Source of the DNA: Xenophilus azovorans DSM 13620
GTDB taxonomy: Bacteria; Pseudomonadota; Gammaproteobacteria; Burkholderiales; Burkholderiaceae_C
DNA: 64,000 bases
Direction of reading: 5' to 3'
Assembly (NCBI RefSeq): GCF_000745855.1
Contig: NZ_KN050766.1
Span: 217,567-281,566, forward strand
This document shows, in pieces, positions 8,265 through 17,443 of the stretch; within the stretch, counting starts at the first letter, position 1, and each line of letters starts with the position of its first letter. The position numbers and the translations under genes are program-made. A model generated the notes under the pieces. That model had not been told where the DNA came from and searched no databases. It worked only from the letters and a program-made list of their open reading frames with translations.

Positions 8265-9677
8265 ATGGAGCACCCCAAGCGCCTCGGCAAATACGACATC
8301 GTCCAGGTGCTGGGCGAGGGCGCCATGGGCGTGGTCTACAAGGGCCACGACCCGGGCATCGACCGGCCGGTCGCCATCAAGACGATCCGCAAGGCGCTGA
8401 TGGAGGCCGACGCCGGCATCGACCTGGCGGCGCGCTTCCGCAACGAGGCCAAGGCGGTGGGGCGCCTGTCGCACCCGGGCATCGTCGCCATCTACGAGTA
8501 CGGCGAGGACGACGCCACCGCCTTCATCGCCATGGAGTACGTGCAGGGCCGCGACCTGGCGCAGATCCTGGGCGCCACGCCGCGCCTGCCCGAAGGCACC
8601 GTCATCCGCTTCATGCAGCAGCTGCTGGACGCGCTGGACTGCGCCCACCGCGCCGGCGTGTGGCACCGCGACATCAAGCCCGCCAACCTGATCGTCACCA
8701 CCGACGGCCTGCTGAAGGTGACGGACTTCGGCATCGCGCGCATCGAGTCGGCCGCGCTCACGCAGATGGCCGCCACCATCGGCACGCCCGGCTACATGGC
8801 GCCCGAGCAGTACATGGGCGAGGCGATCGACCACCGCGTCGACATCTTCGCGGCCGGCGTGCTGCTGTACCGCATGCTGGCCGGGCGCTCGCCCTTCGCC
8901 GCCGACTCGGCCGAGGCCGTGATGTACCAGGTGCTCAACAAGGACCCGGAACCGCTCTCGCAGCTGCCGGGCCTGGCGCTGCCGTCCTCCTTCGATCCGA
9001 TCGTCGCCCGCGCCCTGGCCAAGGCGGCGCAGCAGCGCTTCGCCAGCGCACGGGAGTTCCGCGATGCGCTGGCCGAGCGCAGCGCGCTGCACGCCGGCAG
9101 CGCCGCCGACGACGCGACCGTCGTGGCCTCGCTGCACCTGCCGTTGCGGCGTGCCGACGGCCAGTCGGCCTCCGGCGCCGCGAGCCGGCCCGGCTCGGCG
9201 CCGCCCTCGCGCTGGGACGCCGCCAGTCTGGCGCCGATGGAGGCCGCGCTGACCCGCTTCATGGGCCCCATGGCCCGCGTGCTGGTGCGGGAAGCCGCGC
9301 GCACCGCGACCGACCTGGACGCGCTGCGCGACGCGCTGTGTCAGCACCTGCCCGATGCCGGCGACCGGGCCCGCTTCATCACGCTGCTGAGCGGCTTCGG
9401 CAGCGCGGCGCGCGCCACCGGCGGAGGCACGGCCGGCAGCGGCGGTGCCGCCGTCGCCACCGGTGCGGCGGTCGAGGTGCCCATCACGCCGGAGGCGGCC
9501 GAGCACGCGCGGCTGGTGCTCTCGCGCGAGCTGGGGCCCATCGCCAAGGTGGTGCTGAAGAAGGCGCTGGCGCAGGCCCGCTCGCCGCAGCACCTGCACG
9601 AGCTGCTCGCGCAGCAGCTCGACGACCCGGCCCAGCGCGCGCGGCTGCTGGACGCGCTGCGGCGCAAGCCGGGCTGA
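8265..9677 (+). CDS. Serine/threonine protein kinase with repeated C-terminal domain
   Basis: This is a Hanks-type kinase of 470 residues. The catalytic domain covers about residues 8-275, with glycine loop [11 protein letters not shown] (17-27), lysine K39 (VAIK), catalytic loop HRDIKPANL with D136, DFG at 154-156 and activation segment [11 protein letters not shown]. All key residues are present, so it should be active. There is no membrane segment, unlike PknB-type receptors. Two similar blocks follow a linker: about 325-380 ([13 protein letters not shown]) and 410-468 ([13 protein letters not shown]). I do not recognise them as a named domain. It lies 4 bases after the haem-motif sensor gene. 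Confidence 0.9.
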   Translation: MEHPKRLGKYDIVQVLGEGAMGVVYKGHDPGIDRPVAIKTIRKALMEADAGIDLAARFRNEAKAVGRLSHPGIVAIYEYGEDDATAFIAMEYVQGRDLAQILGATPRLPEGTVIRFMQQLLDALDCAHRAGVWHRDIKPANLIVTTDGLLKVTDFGIARIESAALTQMAATIGTPGYMAPEQYMGEAIDHRVDIFAAGVLLYRMLAGRSPFAADSAEAVMYQVLNKDPEPLSQLPGLALPSSFDPIVARALAKAAQQRFASAREFRDALAERSALHAGSAADDATVVASLHLPLRRADGQSASGAASRPGSAPPSRWDAASLAPMEAALTRFMGPMARVLVREAARTATDLDALRDALCQHLPDAGDRARFITLLSGFGSAARATGGGTAGSGGAAVATGAAVEVPITPEAAEHARLVLSRELGPIAKVVLKKALAQARSPQHLHELLAQQLDDPAQRARLLDALRRKPG

Positions 9678-9757
9678 AGCACCGGCGGGCGGGGCTTGCC
9701 CTCGCGGCGGCGGCGCACCATGCTGGCGGCTCCGACCATCCGCGCCAGGAGACGCCC

Positions 9758-10744
9758 GTGCCCGCCTTCGACACCCTCCACATCGCCCAGGACCCCGCGC
9801 AGCCGCGCATCGCGCGCCTCGTGCTGAACCGTCCCGAGCGGCTCAACGCCATCGCCGAGAGCACGCCCGGCGAGATCCGCCGCGCCGTCGAATGGGCCCA
9901 GGCCGAGGACGAGGTGCACGTCATCGTGGTCGAGGGCGCGGGCCGCGCCTTCTGCGCCGGCTACGACCTGGTGGACTACGCCGAGGGCCGGGCCGGCGAA
10001 CACCCGTGCCGGCAGGAGAAGACGCCCTGGGACCCGATGCTCGACTACGCCGCCATGAAGAAGAACACCGAGGACTTCATGGCCCTGTGGCGCTGCCCCA
10101 AGCCCACCATCGCCAAGGTGCACGGCCACGCGGTCGCCGGCGGCAGCGACATCGCCCTGAGCTGCGACCTGCTGGTGATGGCCGACGACGCGCGCATCGG
10201 CTACATGCCCACGCGCGTGTGGGGCTGCCCGACCACCGCGATGTGGACCTACCGCCTGGGCGCCGCGCGCGCCAAGCAGCTCATGTTCACCGGCGACACG
10301 CTCACCGGCGCGCAGGCGGCCGAATGGGGCCTGGCCAACCTCGCGGTGCCGGCGGCCGAGCTGGAGGCCGCCACGATGCGGCTGGCCGCGCGCATCGCCG
10401 GCGTGCCGCGCAGCCACCTGGCGATGCACAAGATGGTGGTCAACCAGGTGTGGCTGTCGATGGGGCTGGAGCAGACGCAGATGTTCGCCACGCTGTTCGA
10501 CGGCATCACCCGCCACAACCCGGAGGGCCTGTGGTTCCGCCGGCAGGCGGAGGTGGAAGGGTTCAAGAGCGCGGTCGAATGGCGCGACAGCGGGCGGCCG
10601 ATTCCCGAGGGGGACGAGGCGAGGGCGCTGATCGCGCAGCTGGAGGCGCGCCGCCGCGGGGCAGGGCTGAGCCCGGCGCCGCCGGGCGGACAGGCTCACT
10701 CGCGCCGCTTGGTCACCCGCACCACCACGTCCATGCCCTCGTAG
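9758..10744 (+). CDS. Crotonase-superfamily protein annotated as enoyl-CoA hydratase
   Basis: The protein (328 residues from the GTG at 9758, which follows AGGAGA) has the crotonase fold with the CoA-binding oxyanion motif FCAGYDL near residue 66. The two glutamates used by enoyl-CoA hydratase are missing: the usual GGGxE position reads GGSD131, and the second reads MPT152. Straightforward hydratase activity is therefore doubtful. Isomerase, hydrolase or decarboxylase chemistry on an acyl-CoA is possible. The stop codon lies 49 bases inside the convergent transglutaminase gene, so the last residues may be an extension from a lost stop. Confidence 0.8.
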   Translation: MPAFDTLHIAQDPAQPRIARLVLNRPERLNAIAESTPGEIRRAVEWAQAEDEVHVIVVEGAGRAFCAGYDLVDYAEGRAGEHPCRQEKTPWDPMLDYAAMKKNTEDFMALWRCPKPTIAKVHGHAVAGGSDIALSCDLLVMADDARIGYMPTRVWGCPTTAMWTYRLGAARAKQLMFTGDTLTGAQAAEWGLANLAVPAAELEAATMRLAARIAGVPRSHLAMHKMVVNQVWLSMGLEQTQMFATLFDGITRHNPEGLWFRRQAEVEGFKSAVEWRDSGRPIPEGDEARALIAQLEARRRGAGLSPAPPGGQAHSRRLVTRTTTSMPS

Positions 10745-11592
10745 GCCTCGGCCGGGCCGAACCAGCTTCCGCTGATAGGCTGGGCCAGCGCCGGGTCGCG
10801 CGCCACGCCCACCCGGATCAGCCGGCCGCTGCGCGTCAGGTTGTTGGTCGGGTCGAAGGCGATCCAGCCGGCGCCGGGCAGGTAGGCCTCCAGCCAGGCG
10901 TGCGTGGTGCCGGCGCCCACGGTGGTCTCGCCGGGCGCCTGCTCGCCGGTGTCGAGCATCGGGTCGTACAGGTAGCCCGAGACGAAGCGGGTGGCGATGC
11001 CCAGGCGCCGCGCGGCCTCCATCATCAGCAGGGCGTAGTCGCGGCAGCTTCCGCTGCCCAGGGCCAGCGTCTCCAGGGGCGTCTGCGTGCCTTCCTCCTC
11101 GCGCGCCTGGTAGGTCAGGCTCTGCGCGATGTGCGCGTTCATGCGGCGCAGCGTCTCGCGCGTGCTGTTGGGCTGGTCGCTGTGCAGGAAGTGGTGCGCC
11201 CAGCGGATCAGCGCGCCCTCGGGGTCGTCGTGGTGCGGGCGCAGGTAGGCCTCCAGGTCCATGCGCTCCTGCACCGAGTAGGCGAAGGGCAGGTACTCGG
11301 CGGCCGGGTCCAGCGGCAGCTCGTCCTCGGGGCCCGGCACGTGCTCGATGGTGAAGGCGCAGGCGATGCCCAGCTCGCGCGCCTCGCCGCGCGGCTGCAC
11401 CAGGGCGACGGAGTTGGAGTGCGGGTCGTGGATCAGCCGCACGTCGGCCTCGGGCGAGACCCGCAGGTCGGTGGCCAGCACGCGCAGGTCGTGGCTGTCG
11501 CGCGGGCGGAACATCACGCGGTGCAGGCCGAAGCGCACCGGCTCGCGGTAGCGGTAGGTGGTGGTGTGGAGGATGTCGTAGCGCGTGGACAT
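10696..11592 (-). CDS. Transglutaminase-like cysteine protease family protein
   Basis: The 298-residue protein has a bacterial transglutaminase N-terminal beta domain (about 1-80, starting [19 protein letters not shown]) followed by a transglutaminase core. The catalytic triad is visible as C183 (GSGSCRDYA), H231 (THAWLEAY) and D247 (AFDPTNN). Proteins of this family are probably proteases or amidases rather than crosslinking enzymes, and no substrate can be named. There is no signal peptide. The ATG at 11592 is preferred over one at 11643, which would add an unrelated tail. Its 3' end overlaps the crotonase gene. Confidence 0.85.
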   Translation of the reverse strand: MSTRYDILHTTTYRYREPVRFGLHRVMFRPRDSHDLRVLATDLRVSPEADVRLIHDPHSNSVALVQPRGEARELGIACAFTIEHVPGPEDELPLDPAAEYLPFAYSVQERMDLEAYLRPHHDDPEGALIRWAHHFLHSDQPNSTRETLRRMNAHIAQSLTYQAREEEGTQTPLETLALGSGSCRDYALLMMEAARRLGIATRFVSGYLYDPMLDTGEQAPGETTVGAGTTHAWLEAYLPGAGWIAFDPTNNLTRSGRLIRVGVARDPALAQPISGSWFGPAEAYEGMDVVVRVTKRRE

Positions 11593-11635
11593 GGCGGGCG
11601 GATTGTCCGCGCGGGCGAACGCGCGGGGGAGGAAA

Positions 11636-13486
11636 TCAGGCACGCAGGCGCGCGGTATCGAGGCCGCGCGCCAGCGCCGCCGACACCGGCAGCGGCTCGC
11701 CGTGCCAGCGGGCGGCCAGCAGCTCGGCGCACAGCGCCGCGAAGCTCAGGCCGCGCGAGCCGAGCGCGGTGCATGCCCACAGGCCGGCATCCGGCGCACC
11801 CGGCACGGGGCCGACCAGCGGCCGGCGGTCGTGCGAGGCGCAGCGCACGCCGGCCCAGGCCTGCACGCCGCTGCCGCGCACGGCGGCCGCGAGGCCCGGG
11901 TGCAGGCCGGCGAGGCGGTCCAGGTTGGCCTGCGTGTCGGCGTCGCGCAGGTCGGTGCCGTCGTCGCCGGGAGCGTAGGTGGCGCCGCTGAGCCAGCGCG
12001 CCGCCTGGCCGTGGGCCGAGACGGCCGGGATGCAGTGGCCGTCGCCGTTGACCGGCACGCAGGACGGCGGCTCGGCACCGGCCGGCCAATCGCCCCAGGC
12101 CAGCTGGCCGCGCACCGGCTGCAGCGGCAGGGCGCCGGCGAGCGCGCGGGTGGCGGCGCCGGCGGCCAGCACCACGCGGTCGCCGTCGGCCAGCGGGCGG
12201 CCATCGGCGTCGAGCGCGGCCCAGCGGCCGTCCGGCAGCGGGGCCACGTGCGCCACGGCGCTGCCGGTGCGCAGGGTGACGCCCGGCGTCGCCAGCCAGC
12301 CCTCGACCAGCCGGGCGGGGCTCGCCCAGCCGGCGTGGGCGTGCCACAGCGCGGCGGTGTCCGCTGCCAGGCCGGCGCCGGCCGCCTGTGCCGGCGTGGC
12401 AGTCCAGCTCTCGTTCGGGCCCCCGGCCGTCCAGCCGGGCGGCAGGCGCAGCGCGTGGGGCGCGCGCCGTTCCAGCACGCCCGGCGCCGCCCAGCCGTCG
12501 CCCTCGGCGCCGCCGATGCGGCGCAGTTCCGCCAGCGTGGCGCGCACGCCGGCGCGCGTCAGGCGCGAGAGCAGGGCGTCGTCGGGCGAGACGTGGGGGG
12601 CGAACACGCCCGCTGGCGCGCCGGAGGCGCCGGCCGCCGCGTGCGCCGCGGCCTCCAGCACCGTCACCTGCCAGCCGCGCCGCGCCAGGCTGGCGGCGAC
12701 CGCCGCGCCGGCCAGCCCGGCGCCCACAACCACGCAGCGGCCCGGCGCGTCCACCCGCTCGGGCTCGGGCGCCCGCGCGCGCAGCGGCCAGGCGGGCGCG
12801 AATTCGCCGCGCAGGCAGTCGCGCTTGGGCGGCAGGCCCGGCGCCATCTCCAGCACGAAGCCCAGCGGCGCCAGCGCGTCGCGCACGCCGCGCGCCACGC
12901 TCCAGGTGGCGATGCGCGTGCCGCGGCGGGCGAAGCGCGCCAGCGTGCGCAGCAGTTCGGGCGACCACATCCCGGGGTTCTTCTGCGGGCTGAAGCCGTC
13001 GAGGAAGAGGCTGTCGGCCTCGAAGCGCGCCAGGCCGCGCAGCATCGGGCGCGCCTCGCCGATGCCCAGCGTCAGCAGCACGCGGCCGTCGTCGAAGGCC
13101 AGCCGGTGGCAGCCGGGCAGCAGCCCGTGCCATTGCGCCGCCAACTCGCGGCCGAGCGCGCCGATGGCCGGGCCCTGCGCGGCCGCGGCGCGCTCGATGT
13201 CCGCGGCGGCCACGGGATAGGCTTCGACCGAGACGAAGTGCAGCCGGCCCGGCCGGCGCGGATCGTCGCGCCAGGCCCGCCAGGCTGTCAGGAAATTGAG
13301 GCCCAGGCCGAAGCCGGTTTCGAGGATGCGCCATTGCGGCGCATCGGCCCAGGCTCCGGGCAGGCCGCAGCCGCCCAGGAACACGTGCCGGGCCTGGGCC
13401 TCGGCGCCACTCTCGGAGTGATAAACGTCACCGAAGCGGGTGCTGAAGGGCTGCCCGCCCTTGTGCCACTCGACGGCTTCGGTCAT
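11636..13486 (-). CDS. mnmC: Bifunctional tRNA wobble-uridine modification enzyme
   Basis: MnmC carries out the last steps of mnm5s2U34 synthesis in tRNA. Its C-terminal FAD domain removes the carboxymethyl group and its N-terminal domain methylates the resulting amine. The 616-residue product has the methyltransferase part first (LETGFGLGLNFLTAW near residue 55, LDGFSPQKNPGMW near 155) and the oxidoreductase after a dinucleotide fold VVVGAGLAGAAVAASLA near residue 250. Both halves look intact. The ATG at 13486 matches the family start, and longer upstream frame is chance readthrough. It stands alone between a convergent lipoprotein gene's promoter and the transglutaminase gene. Confidence 0.92.
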   Translation of the reverse strand: MTEAVEWHKGGQPFSTRFGDVYHSESGAEAQARHVFLGGCGLPGAWADAPQWRILETGFGLGLNFLTAWRAWRDDPRRPGRLHFVSVEAYPVAAADIERAAAAQGPAIGALGRELAAQWHGLLPGCHRLAFDDGRVLLTLGIGEARPMLRGLARFEADSLFLDGFSPQKNPGMWSPELLRTLARFARRGTRIATWSVARGVRDALAPLGFVLEMAPGLPPKRDCLRGEFAPAWPLRARAPEPERVDAPGRCVVVGAGLAGAAVAASLARRGWQVTVLEAAAHAAAGASGAPAGVFAPHVSPDDALLSRLTRAGVRATLAELRRIGGAEGDGWAAPGVLERRAPHALRLPPGWTAGGPNESWTATPAQAAGAGLAADTAALWHAHAGWASPARLVEGWLATPGVTLRTGSAVAHVAPLPDGRWAALDADGRPLADGDRVVLAAGAATRALAGALPLQPVRGQLAWGDWPAGAEPPSCVPVNGDGHCIPAVSAHGQAARWLSGATYAPGDDGTDLRDADTQANLDRLAGLHPGLAAAVRGSGVQAWAGVRCASHDRRPLVGPVPGAPDAGLWACTALGSRGLSFAALCAELLAARWHGEPLPVSAALARGLDTARLRA

Positions 13487-13543
13487 GGTCCCGCCTGGAG
13501 ATGGCGTCCGCGCGACGCCCATCCCTTTTCTTTCAAAAATGCC

Positions 13544-14116
13544 ATGGGAGTGATTTTCTTGAACACGCGCTTTTCCCTGATCCCGCCGTCCGCCCGGCGC
13601 CGCGCCGGCATGACGCTGGCCGCCTGTGCCGCGCTTGCGCTCGGCGCCTGCTCCGCACCGCAGAAACAGCCGGCGCCGCCCGCGCCGCCGGCCGTCGCCG
13701 CGCCGAAGCCGGCACCGGCGCAGCCACAGGCACCGGCGCAGGCCCAGCAGCAGGCCGCGGTGCAGGCCCTGCTCGAACGCAGCGACGCCACGCTGCGCAT
13801 GATCGACGAGGACCGCATGGACGCCGTGTGGGCCTCGCTGGCCCCCTTCGTGGCCGGCACGCGCGAGCGCGGGCAGTTCGTCGCCGGCCTGCGCAGCGTC
13901 CGCGGCGGGCTGGGCACGGTGAACGGCCGCAGCCGCGCAGGCGTGCAGGGCGTGCGCGTCGGACCCGAGTCGAAGATGCCACCGCCGGGCCAATATGCCA
14001 ACGTGGAGTACCTCAGCCAGTTGGCCAACGGGCGCAGGGTGATCGAGAAGCTCAGCTTCCGCCAGGAGCAGGACGGCTGGCGCTTCGTGGGCTACGAGAC
14101 GCGGAACGCGCAGTAG
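13544..14116 (+). CDS. Putative lipoprotein with DUF4019-like domain
   Basis: The protein has about 190 residues. An arginine-rich start and hydrophobic stretch lead to the lipobox LALGAC, so it is probably a lipoprotein. A low-complexity Pro/Ala/Gln linker (about residues 45-70) is followed by a globular domain of about 110 residues resembling DUF4019, a family of unknown function. The domain pattern includes RGQFVAGLRSVRGGLGTV and a final DGWRFVGYE. An ATG at 13610 would give a shorter signal peptide beginning MTLAACAALALGAC and is a real alternative. It ends 33 bases from the convergent yggX gene. Confidence 0.6.
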   Translation: MGVIFLNTRFSLIPPSARRRAGMTLAACAALALGACSAPQKQPAPPAPPAVAAPKPAPAQPQAPAQAQQQAAVQALLERSDATLRMIDEDRMDAVWASLAPFVAGTRERGQFVAGLRSVRGGLGTVNGRSRAGVQGVRVGPESKMPPPGQYANVEYLSQLANGRRVIEKLSFRQEQDGWRFVGYETRNAQ

Positions 14117-14149
14117 GTAGCGCGGCAGGCGGCTGCGCGCCGCCTCGCT

Positions 14150-14422
14150 TCACTGGGCCGGCGGCACGTAGCCCTGCGCCATGTCGGCGCCGTCGCCGAA
14201 GAAGTGTTTCTCCATCTGGCGCCGGAGGTAGTCGCGGGCGCGGGCATCGGCCAGGTTCAGCCGGTTCTCGTTGACCAGCATGGTCTGGTGCGTGAGCCAG
14301 GCGGCCCAGGCCTCCTTGCTCACGTTCTCCCAGATGCGCTTGCCGAGTTCGCCGGGATAGGGAGGGAAATCGAGTCCTTCGGCTTCCTTGCCGAGCTTGA
14401 TGCACTGGACCATGCGTGCCAT
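14150..14422 (-). CDS. yggX: Fe(2+)-trafficking / oxidative damage protection protein
   Basis: YggX is a small cytoplasmic protein that protects iron-sulfur clusters from oxidation and is linked to iron trafficking. This 90-residue copy has the family's conserved cysteine at position 7 (MARMVQC) and the typical segments [19 protein letters not shown] and [11 protein letters not shown]. Length matches the family exactly. It is encoded alone, divergent from the sbp-ssu operon. Confidence 0.95.
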   Translation of the reverse strand: MARMVQCIKLGKEAEGLDFPPYPGELGKRIWENVSKEAWAAWLTHQTMLVNENRLNLADARARDYLRRQMEKHFFGDGADMAQGYVPPAQ

Positions 14423-14599
14423 GCGGATGCCTCTTTGGGGGTGTCTGTCTGCGGGTGGGGCGCCAGGATGCGCCGCCGTCGGTTGGCGTGCGCCTTAGCT
14501 GAGTTCGCTATTTGGAAGTGAAAACTCCGTCGTTCCACTTTCCTTATGCGCTATCCAGAATGCAATTCATCGACTTCATGCACTTCTGGATCGCAAGAA
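14423..14599 (+). promoter_or_regulatory. Promoter region of the sbp-ssu operon with leader inverted repeat
   Basis: The 177 bases between yggX and sbp are AT-rich from about 14505 (GTTCGCTATTTGGAAGTGAAAA). CCTTAT occurs near 14543, as in the cysI control region. A perfect 7-base inverted pair, TCCAGAA (14554-14560) and TTCTGGA (14584-14590), sits just ahead of the sbp start. This would suit CysB/Cbl-type control or a leader hairpin. Both are inferences. Confidence 0.45.
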
Positions 14600-15646
14600 A
14601 TGAAACAGCGCCGCGACTTTATCAAGCTTTCCCTCCTGGCCGCCGCCTCGGCCGCCATGGCCCTGCCGTCGGCGAGTGCGTTCGCGCAGCAGGCCGCGCC
14701 CGCCGGGCCGGTGACGCTGCTGAACGTGTCCTATGACCCGACGCGCGAGCTGTACGTCGACTTCAACAAGGCCTTCGCGAAGCACTGGAAGGACACGACG
14801 GGGCAGGAGGTGACCGTCAAGCAGTCGCACGGCGGCTCGGGCAAGCAGGCCCGCTCCATCATCGACGGGCTGGAGGCCGACGTGGCGACCCTGGCCCTGG
14901 CCGGCGACACCGACGCGCTGGTGACGCACGGCGGCCTGGTCAAGGCCGACTGGCAGAAGCGCCTGCCGCACAACAGCTCGCCCTACACCTCGACCATCGT
15001 GTTCCTGGTGAAGAAGGGCAACCCCAAGGGCCTGAAGGACTGGGACGACCTGGCCAGGCCCGGCGTGCAGGTGATCACGCCCAACCCCAAGACCTCCGGC
15101 GGCGCGCGCTGGAACTACCTGGCGGCGTGGGAGTACGCCAAGCGCAAGTACGGCGGCGATGCACAGGCCAAGGACTTCGTGGGCAAGCTCTACCAGAACG
15201 TGCCGGTGCTCGACACGGGCGCGCGCGGCAGCACCATCACCTTCGTGCAGCGCGGCGTGGGCGACGTGCTGCTGGCCTGGGAGAACGAGGCCTTCCTGGC
15301 GATCAAGGAGTTCGGCCCCGACAAGTTCGACATCGTGGTGCCGTCGCTGTCGATCCTGGCCGAGCCGGCGGTGACGGTGGTGGACAAGGTGGTGGAGCGG
15401 CGCGGCACGCGCGCCGTGGCCGAGGCGTACCTGAAGTACTGGTACACCGACGAGGGCCAGGACATCGCCGGCAAGAACTTCTACCGGCCCACCTCGGACA
15501 AGGCCAAGGCGAAGTACGCCGGCCAGTTCCCGAAGCTGGCCCTGTTCACCATCGACGAGGCCTTCGGCGGCTGGACGAAGGCCGACAAGGCGCACTTCGC
15601 CGACGGCGCGAGCTTCGACCAGATCTACACGCACAAGCAGAAGTAG
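14600..15646 (+). CDS. sbp: Sulfate ABC transporter periplasmic binding protein
   Basis: Sbp captures sulfate or thiosulfate in the periplasm for the CysTWA importer. The 348-residue product starts at the ATG at 14600, giving [20 protein letters not shown], a twin-arginine-like signal ending near AFAQ. The mature part has the family's [13 protein letters not shown] and [18 protein letters not shown]. No cysT, cysW or cysA follows; instead the sulfonate genes do. It must share the permease encoded near 61.6 kb or another one. A second sbp lies at 60545. Confidence 0.9.
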   Translation: MKQRRDFIKLSLLAAASAAMALPSASAFAQQAAPAGPVTLLNVSYDPTRELYVDFNKAFAKHWKDTTGQEVTVKQSHGGSGKQARSIIDGLEADVATLALAGDTDALVTHGGLVKADWQKRLPHNSSPYTSTIVFLVKKGNPKGLKDWDDLARPGVQVITPNPKTSGGARWNYLAAWEYAKRKYGGDAQAKDFVGKLYQNVPVLDTGARGSTITFVQRGVGDVLLAWENEAFLAIKEFGPDKFDIVVPSLSILAEPAVTVVDKVVERRGTRAVAEAYLKYWYTDEGQDIAGKNFYRPTSDKAKAKYAGQFPKLALFTIDEAFGGWTKADKAHFADGASFDQIYTHKQK

Positions 15647-15660
15647 GCTGCCGCGCACCG

Positions 15661-16257
15661 ATGCCTCCCGTCCTGTTGATCGCCGGCAGCCCCTCGGCGC
15701 CCTCGCGCTCCACCGCGCTGCTCGATGAGGTGGCCGTCCGCCTGGCGCGGCGCGACATCGAGACGCTGCCGCTGGCGGTGCGCGAACTGCCCGCGGACGC
15801 GCTGCTGGCGGCCGACGTCTCGCAGCCCGCCATCTCGCGGGCCGTGGACGCGCTGGCGGCGGCGCCGGCGGTGGTGGTCGCCACGCCGGTCTACAAGGCG
15901 GCCTACAGCGGGCTGCTCAAGGCCTTCCTCGACCTGCTGCCGCACGGCGCGCTCAAGGGCAAGGCGGTGCTGCCGCTGGCCACCGGCGGCAGCCCGCACC
16001 ACATGCTGGCGCTGGACTATGCGCTGCGCCCGGTGCTGCAGTCGCTGGGGGCGCGGCACATCCTGCCCGGCGTCTATGCCAGCGACGCGCAGGTGGCGCT
16101 GACGCCCGAGGGGGCGTACCAGTTGCAGGCCGAACTGGCCGGCCGCCTGGCCGACGCAGTGCACACGCTGGCCGCCGAGGGCCTGCAGCAGCAGCGAATG
16201 CCGGCCGGGCCCGGCTTCGCGCCGGTGCCCTTCGCCAGCGTGCGATGTAGCGTCTGA
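15661..16257 (+). CDS. ssuE: NAD(P)H-dependent FMN reductase for sulfonate desulfonation
   Basis: SsuE supplies reduced FMN to the monooxygenase SsuD. The 198-residue flavodoxin-fold protein begins with LLIAGSPSAPSRSTALLDEV, the phosphate-binding loop, and contains TPVYKAAYSGLLKAFLD around the flavin, typical of SsuE. It starts 14 bases after sbp and belongs to the same operon. An extra tail after about residue 180 (PAGPGFAPVPF) is not typical of the family. Confidence 0.92.
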   Translation: MPPVLLIAGSPSAPSRSTALLDEVAVRLARRDIETLPLAVRELPADALLAADVSQPAISRAVDALAAAPAVVVATPVYKAAYSGLLKAFLDLLPHGALKGKAVLPLATGGSPHHMLALDYALRPVLQSLGARHILPGVYASDAQVALTPEGAYQLQAELAGRLADAVHTLAAEGLQQQRMPAGPGFAPVPFASVRCSV

Positions 16258-16261
16258 CGAC

Positions 16262-16326
16262 GCCGGCGGCCCCTGCGCCGTCTCCTTCGCCTTCTTCCTC
16301 CTTCGCGCGACGCGGCCGCCGCCGGC
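16262..16326 (+). repeat. Inverted repeat between ssuE and ssuA
   Basis: The 118-base gap between ssuE and the first ssuA holds perfect 9-base arms GCCGGCGGC (16262-16270) and GCCGCCGGC (16318-16326) around a pyrimidine-rich loop. It could stabilise or attenuate the mRNA, giving different levels of enzymes and receptors. No evidence beyond the sequence. Confidence 0.35.
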
Positions 16327-16375
16327 GGCATGGGCCGGCGCGCGCCCTCGATCCGATCTTGCAGACACACACGCC

Positions 16376-17425
16376 ATGAACGACCTGCCTCCGCTCCTGA
16401 CCGACGCCTTCCCTTCGGCCCGCCCGCGCAACCGCTGGCAGACGCTGCTGGACGTGGCCATCGGCGTCCTCGTGGTGACGGCCATCGCGCTCGTCACCTC
16501 CTTCCTGGCCACGGCGCCGGCGCACGCGCAGCAGGCCGCGCCCGAACTGCGCATCGGCTACCAGAAGTCCGCCAGCCTGTTCGTGCTGCAGAAGGCGCAG
16601 GGCACGCTGGAGAAGAAGCTGGCGCCGCTGGGCACCCGCGTGAAGTGGGTCGAGTTCCCGGCCGGCCCGCAACTGCTGGAAGGGCTGAACGTGGGCGCCG
16701 TGGACGTGGGCTACGTCGGCGAGGCGCCGCCCATCTTCGCCCAGGCGGCCGGCGCGAAGTTCGTCTACATCGGCTACGACCCGGCGGCGCCGCGCGCCGA
16801 GGCCATCCTCGTGCCCAAGGACTCGCCCATCCGCTCGGTGGCCGAACTCAAGGGCCGCAAGGTCGCGCTCAACAAGGGCAGCAACGTGCACTACCTGCTG
16901 GTGCGCCAACTGGAGAAGCACGGCCTGAAATTCGCCGACATCCAGCCCGTGTACCTGGCGCCGGCCGATGGCCGCGCCGCCTTCGAGAGTAAGGCCGTGG
17001 ACGCGTGGGTGATCTGGGACCCGTTCCAGGCGGCCGCCGAGAAGAGCATCGGCGCGCGCGTGCTGGCGGACGGAACGGCCGCGCCGGGCTCGCCCGACGT
17101 GGTGAACAACTATCAGTTCTACCTGGCCGAGCGCGGCTATGCGCAGAAGCACCCGAAGGTGATCCAGGCGCTGTTCGAGGACTCGGTGGAGCAGGGCATC
17201 TGGCTCAAGAAGAACATCGCCCAGGCCGCGGCCATCATCGCGCCGCTGCAGGGCCTGCCGACGGAGGTGGTGGAGCTGGCGCTGCGCCGCTACGAGTTCA
17301 ACGTCAAGCCGATCACCGGCGAAGTGGCGGCCGGCCAGCAGCGCATCGCCGACACCTTCCATGAACTCAGGCTGATCCCCAAGCCCATCAAGGTCAGCGA
17401 CGCCGTGCTGGCCGCCCAGCCCTGA
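16376..17425 (+). CDS. ssuA: Aliphatic sulfonate binding protein, first paralogue
   Basis: SsuA is the periplasmic receptor that delivers alkanesulfonates to SsuBC. This 349-residue copy has a long N-terminus with a hydrophobic stretch at about residues 24-48 ending ATAPAHAQ. The mature domain opens LRIGYQKSASLFVLQ and has the family stretches VGYVGEAPPIFAQAAGA, LNKGSNVHYLLV and WVIWDPFQAAAEK. It lies 18 bases ahead of a second ssuA-type gene. High resemblance between the two points to tandem duplication. Confidence 0.9.
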   Translation: MNDLPPLLTDAFPSARPRNRWQTLLDVAIGVLVVTAIALVTSFLATAPAHAQQAAPELRIGYQKSASLFVLQKAQGTLEKKLAPLGTRVKWVEFPAGPQLLEGLNVGAVDVGYVGEAPPIFAQAAGAKFVYIGYDPAAPRAEAILVPKDSPIRSVAELKGRKVALNKGSNVHYLLVRQLEKHGLKFADIQPVYLAPADGRAAFESKAVDAWVIWDPFQAAAEKSIGARVLADGTAAPGSPDVVNNYQFYLAERGYAQKHPKVIQALFEDSVEQGIWLKKNIAQAAAIIAPLQGLPTEVVELALRRYEFNVKPITGEVAAGQQRIADTFHELRLIPKPIKVSDAVLAAQP

Positions 17426-17443
17426 ACGAGGAGCGACAGGACC

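Noticed and set aside
11585-14116. 843-codon plus-strand frame spanning the mnmC region
   Set aside because: Only its end (from 13544) encodes a plausible lipoprotein. The rest is antisense to mnmC.
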